Part shown: positions 13,948-15,013 of the stretch, piece after piece
How positions within the stretch are numbered: position 1 is the stretch's first letter
Layout: each line of letters starts with the position of its first letter
Notes under the pieces: model-generated
Databases searched by the model: none
Told to the model about the DNA's origin: nothing
What the model saw: only the letters and a program-made list of their open reading frames with translations
DNA from: Armatimonadetes bacterium RBG_19FT_COMBO_69_19
GTDB lineage: Bacteria; Sysuimicrobiota; Sysuimicrobiia; Sysuimicrobiales; Kaftiobacteriaceae
Reading direction: 5' to 3'
Length of the DNA: 15,013 bases
Assembly: GCA_001768125.1 (NCBI GenBank)
Contig: MENB01000061.1
Span: 2,037 to 17,049, forward strand
Made by a program: the position numbers and the translations under genes

Positions 13948-14843
13948 GGGATCGTACGGTGATTGGGCGACGGCCGCAGGTGCAGTTTGAGGTGCTGACA
14001 CTCCAGGATCCTGGGTACCCCACGGCGCTGCGGGCGATTGCGGACCCGCCGCAGGCACTATACGTGCGGGGGAGGCTCGCGGAGGCCGACCGCACGGCGG
14101 TGGCGGTGGTGGGGGCGCGGCGGGCGAGCCCCTATGGGGTGGCGGTGGCAGAGTGGTTGGGCCGGGAACTCACGCGGAACGGGGTGACGGTAGTCAGCGG
14201 CCTGGCGCGGGGGATCGACGCGGCCGCCCACCGTGGCGCGCTACAAGGCGGCGGGCGCACGATCGCCGTGCTGGGATGCGGGGTGGACATCATCTACCCG
14301 CCCGAGCATGGCCGGCTCGTAGCGCAGATTACCGGGGCGGGCGCGGTGCTGTCCGAGTACCCGCCGGGGACGCCACCATTGAAGCATCAGTTTCCCAGAC
14401 GCAATCGCCTGATCAGCGGGCTGGCCCTGGGGGTCGTGGTGGTGGAGGGACGGGAGGATAGTGGGGCCCTGATCACCGCCGACTGCGCGCTGGACCAAGG
14501 ACGAGAGGTGTTTGCGGTCCCAGGGCCGGTCTTTGCCCAGACCAGCGTGCTCCCGCATCGGCTCCTGCAGCAGGGGGCGAAGCTGGTCACCATGGTGGAG
14601 CACATCTTGGAAGAACTGCACCTGGCCGTGCAGCATGCGACCACTTCCTCCGTGGCGCTTCAAGGCGCCGAGGCGGCGGTGTATGCTCAGTTGACTCTAG
14701 ACCCCCAGCACATCGATGTCCTGGCCCTGCGCTGCGGGCTGCCGGTGTCCGAGATCGGGCGGGTGCTGATAGGGCTGGAGCTGCGGGGGCTGGTGCGGGT
14801 GCTGGCGGGTCAGCGGTATGTGCGGGCTACCGTGGAGGGATGA
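13944..14843 (+). CDS. dprA: DNA-processing protein DprA, lacking the usual N-terminal domain
   Basis: A 299-residue protein that, in transformable bacteria, protects incoming single-stranded DNA and loads RecA. The Rossmann-like core is complete: VAVVGARRASPYG, SGLARGIDAAAHRGAL (from S85), LGCGVDIIYPPEH, SEYPPG, FPRRNRLISGLA (R153-N154-R155), SGALITADCALDQGREVFAVPG. A C-terminal winged-helix domain, about 246-296, ends RYVRATVEG. The first core strand (VLTLQDPGYPTALRAI) starts only ~15 residues in, so the ~60-residue SAM/HhH-like N-terminal domain of most DprA proteins is missing. The start cannot move upstream because comM occupies that sequence in another frame. GTG at 13944 overlaps the comM stop, suggesting coupled translation. 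Its stop codon overlaps an integrase relic. Confidence 0.93.
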   Translation: MRDRTVIGRRPQVQFEVLTLQDPGYPTALRAIADPPQALYVRGRLAEADRTAVAVVGARRASPYGVAVAEWLGRELTRNGVTVVSGLARGIDAAAHRGALQGGGRTIAVLGCGVDIIYPPEHGRLVAQITGAGAVLSEYPPGTPPLKHQFPRRNRLISGLALGVVVVEGREDSGALITADCALDQGREVFAVPGPVFAQTSVLPHRLLQQGAKLVTMVEHILEELHLAVQHATTSSVALQGAEAAVYAQLTLDPQHIDVLALRCGLPVSEIGRVLIGLELRGLVRVLAGQRYVRATVEG

Positions 14844-14920
14844 CGACGATGGTTTACACCCATGTACTCAACTGCGGAGGAAAGGGGGTGAGGAGCCCGA
14901 TGGACGGGCTGCAGGGGTGA
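14840..14920 (+). pseudogene. C-terminal relic of a tyrosine recombinase, integron-integrase (IntI) type
   Basis: A 26-codon open frame begins with ATG on the dprA stop codon (ATGA) and ends with TGA at 14918-14920. It reads TTMVYTHVLN, then CGGKGVRS-PMDGL. This is the last stretch of the tyrosine recombinase catalytic domain: the nucleophile Tyr is the Y of VYTHV, and the G-V-R-S-P-[LM]-D tail is characteristic of integron integrases such as IntI1 (TTMIYTHVL...GVRSPLD). The remaining ~300 residues, with the R, H and R catalytic residues, are absent: upstream in this frame lies dprA DNA with no similarity. It must be a broken remnant and inactive. The similarity is judged from memory of the family, not from a search; a related XerC-like integrase is the alternative. 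Confidence 0.72.
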
Positions 14921-14946
14921 GCGGGGCTGATCTTTGGGATGTTAGG

Positions 14947-14977
14947 CTGACAGGCCGTGCAGCATGATGCCTGCCAG
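14947..14977. repeat. Imperfect dyad downstream of the integrase relic
   Basis: CTGACAGGC (14947-14955) and GCCTGCCAG (14969-14977) pair at eight of nine positions with one A/C mismatch, around a 13-base centre containing GCATGA. No T-run follows, so it is not a plain terminator. It lies 27 bp beyond the integrase relic. The rest of 14921-15013 holds no gene that I can see; topA, which often follows dprA in Bacillota, has not begun. Confidence 0.4.
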
Positions 14978-15013
14978 GGGGGCACACGGGATAGCGGAAA
15001 CCTGGACCCTGCG

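Noticed and set aside
12214..14058. 614-codon - strand frame opposite comM
   Set aside because: Low-complexity Pro/Arg/Gly protein with no recognisable domain, fully antisense to an intact comM.
14866..14947. attC site formed by ACTCAAC (14866-14872) and GTTAGGC (14941-14947)
   Set aside because: Both match the loose core consensus at an acceptable distance, but the two cores are poorly complementary, the inner flanks do not pair, and the first lies inside the integrase codons.

Overview
The window is a strongly GC-rich bacterial chromosome segment carrying a conserved housekeeping block. Almost everything is on the + strand and tightly packed, with stop/start overlaps or short gaps. The order smc - ftsY - ylxM - [methyltransferase] - ffh - rpsP - khpA - ylqD - rimM - trmD - rplS - lepB - rnhB - (exported orphan, - strand) - yraN - comM - dprA follows the Bacillus subtilis smc-to-dprA region closely. 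ylqD and a sigma-like ylxM between ftsY and ffh point the same way. I therefore infer a high-GC Bacillota or a related Terrabacteria lineage; the genus cannot be read from the sequence.

Layout. 1-194 is the tail of a family-4 glycosyltransferase. 185-4696 holds the chromosome condensin smc and the SRP receptor ftsY. 4697-4883 is a 187-bp gap dense in palindromes, with a near-consensus sigma-70-type promoter and an inverted repeat just past its expected start site. 4884-9466 is one compact series: ylxM, a YbxB-like methyltransferase, ffh, rpsP, khpA, ylqD, rimM, trmD. A second promoter (extended -10) and a leader hairpin precede rplS, followed by lepB and rnhB. A lone - strand gene for a short exported protein overlaps the end of rnhB. 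yraN, comM and dprA close the block, with comM and dprA overlapping by 4 bp. Directly on the dprA stop codon lies a 26-codon relic of a tyrosine recombinase, most like the C-terminus of integron integrases (IntI). After it come about 90 bp with an imperfect dyad and no gene.

How the genes work together. ffh, ftsY and ylxM serve co-translational protein targeting, and lepB removes the signal peptides of exported proteins. rpsP, rplS, rimM, trmD and khpA serve ribosome assembly, tRNA modification and RNA binding. smc, rnhB, yraN, comM and dprA handle DNA structure, repair and the processing of incoming DNA.

Points of interest are the IntI-like relic abutting dprA, a DprA without the usual N-terminal domain, an RNase HII whose GRG motif reads GVA, non-consensus residues in three Ffh GTPase motifs, a recent 51-bp in-frame tandem duplication in ylqD, and structured non-coding DNA before ylxM, rplS and rnhB. 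I see no tRNA, rRNA, CRISPR array or intact mobile element. I found no evidence of a wholly new multi-gene system.
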